DNA of 6,400 nucleotides, taken from positions 1-6,400 of the forward strand of contig CAZJOA010000145.1 in NCBI GenBank assembly GCA_964547515.1, written 5' to 3'. The translations under genes were made by a program, and so were the position numbers. Source of the DNA: UBA11524 sp964547515 (lineage in GTDB: Bacteria > Bacillota > Clostridia > Christensenellales > Aristaeellaceae). The notes beneath the pieces are model-generated. The model saw nothing but the letters and a program-made list of their open reading frames with translations, had not been told where the DNA came from and made no database searches. Positions 6,336 to 6,400 of the stretch are shown here, one piece after another (the stretch's first letter is position 1; every line of letters begins with the position of its first letter).

Positions 6336-6364
6336 ATTATATACCATATCGCCCGCTTTGTCAA
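6336..6364 (-). promoter_or_regulatory. Sigma-A type promoter of the hydrogenase/regulator operon
   Basis: On the minus strand TTGACA (6359-6364) and TATAAT (6336-6341) are both perfect consensus hexamers, exactly 17 bp apart (6342-6358). Transcription should start near 6328-6330, giving a leader of about 50 nt before the GTG at 6277. Such a strong core promoter would need repression when the genes are not wanted, which fits the operator over its -35 box. No other convincing promoter was found in the window, so this one probably serves all nine genes. Confidence 0.9.
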
Positions 6365-6375
6365 ATCAATGACAA
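6358..6375 (-). promoter_or_regulatory. Rex-like redox operator overlapping the -35 box
   Basis: The minus strand reads TTGTCATTGATTTGACAA, an 18-bp site with 6-bp perfect inverted arms. It matches 11 of the 14 fixed positions of the clostridial Rex consensus TTGTTAANNNNTTAACAA, including both outer TTGT/ACAA ends. The right arm contains most of the TTGACA box, so a bound repressor would block RNA polymerase. Rex leaves DNA when NADH is high, so the operon would be induced when reductant needs to be discharged as H2. The Rex gene itself is not in the window, so its identity is inferred. Confidence 0.65.
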
Positions 6376-6386
6376 TCGTACATCTC

Positions 6387-6400
6387 AAAAAAACGCGATT
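6387..6400 (-). terminator. Possible end of an upstream intrinsic terminator, cut by the window edge
   Basis: On the minus strand AATCGCG (6394-6400) is followed directly by seven T (6387-6393). This looks like the 3' arm and U-tract of a terminator for the gene upstream of this operon. The 5' arm would lie beyond 6400, so it cannot be confirmed. Confidence 0.3.

Overview
The window is one minus-strand operon of nine genes, read from about position 6330 down to position 1 and continuing past the left edge. GC content is high (near 60% by eye). Gene families, strong Shine-Dalgarno sites, a sigma-A type promoter and a Rex-type operator all suggest an anaerobic, hydrogen-metabolising Clostridia-class Firmicute, perhaps an uncultured gut lineage. 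The species cannot be named from this sequence.

Region by region, in the direction of transcription: the leader (6278-6400) holds a perfect TTGACA-17 bp-TATAAT promoter with an 18-bp Rex-like inverted repeat over the -35 box. A sensory/regulatory block follows (6277-3053): a DRTGG-domain protein, an RsbW/anti-sigma-like ATPase, a HydS-type sensory [FeFe]-hydrogenase, a second DRTGG-domain protein and a PHP-domain phosphoesterase. All are overlapping or closely spaced. A 93-bp gap with a strong bulged hairpin (2997-3037) separates this block from the enzyme block (2959-1): HydC/NuoE, a GHKL ATPase without a phosphoacceptor domain, a thioredoxin-like [2Fe-2S] protein and the NADH/FMN subunit HydB/NuoF. 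HydB is cut by the window edge after 445 residues. The HydA catalytic subunit normally follows in such clusters but lies outside the window.

The 200-bp gap before hydB (1336-1535) is the only long non-coding stretch. It holds a set of short hairpins sharing a GCAAGC core, flanked by an almost perfect 12-bp direct repeat, and looks like a small inserted repeat element.

How the genes probably work together: HydB and HydC are electron-transfer subunits of an NADH/ferredoxin-linked (electron-bifurcating type) [FeFe]-hydrogenase. The upstream block looks like an H2- or redox-sensing signalling set. HydS keeps the four H-cluster cysteines but has alanine at the proton-relay cysteine, as in known sensory hydrogenases. 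Around it stand two ATPases, two DRTGG proteins and a metal-dependent PHP enzyme, but no response regulator or histidine phosphoacceptor domain. The signal path is therefore unknown and is the most interesting question here. Rex control of the promoter would tie the operon to the NADH/NAD+ ratio.
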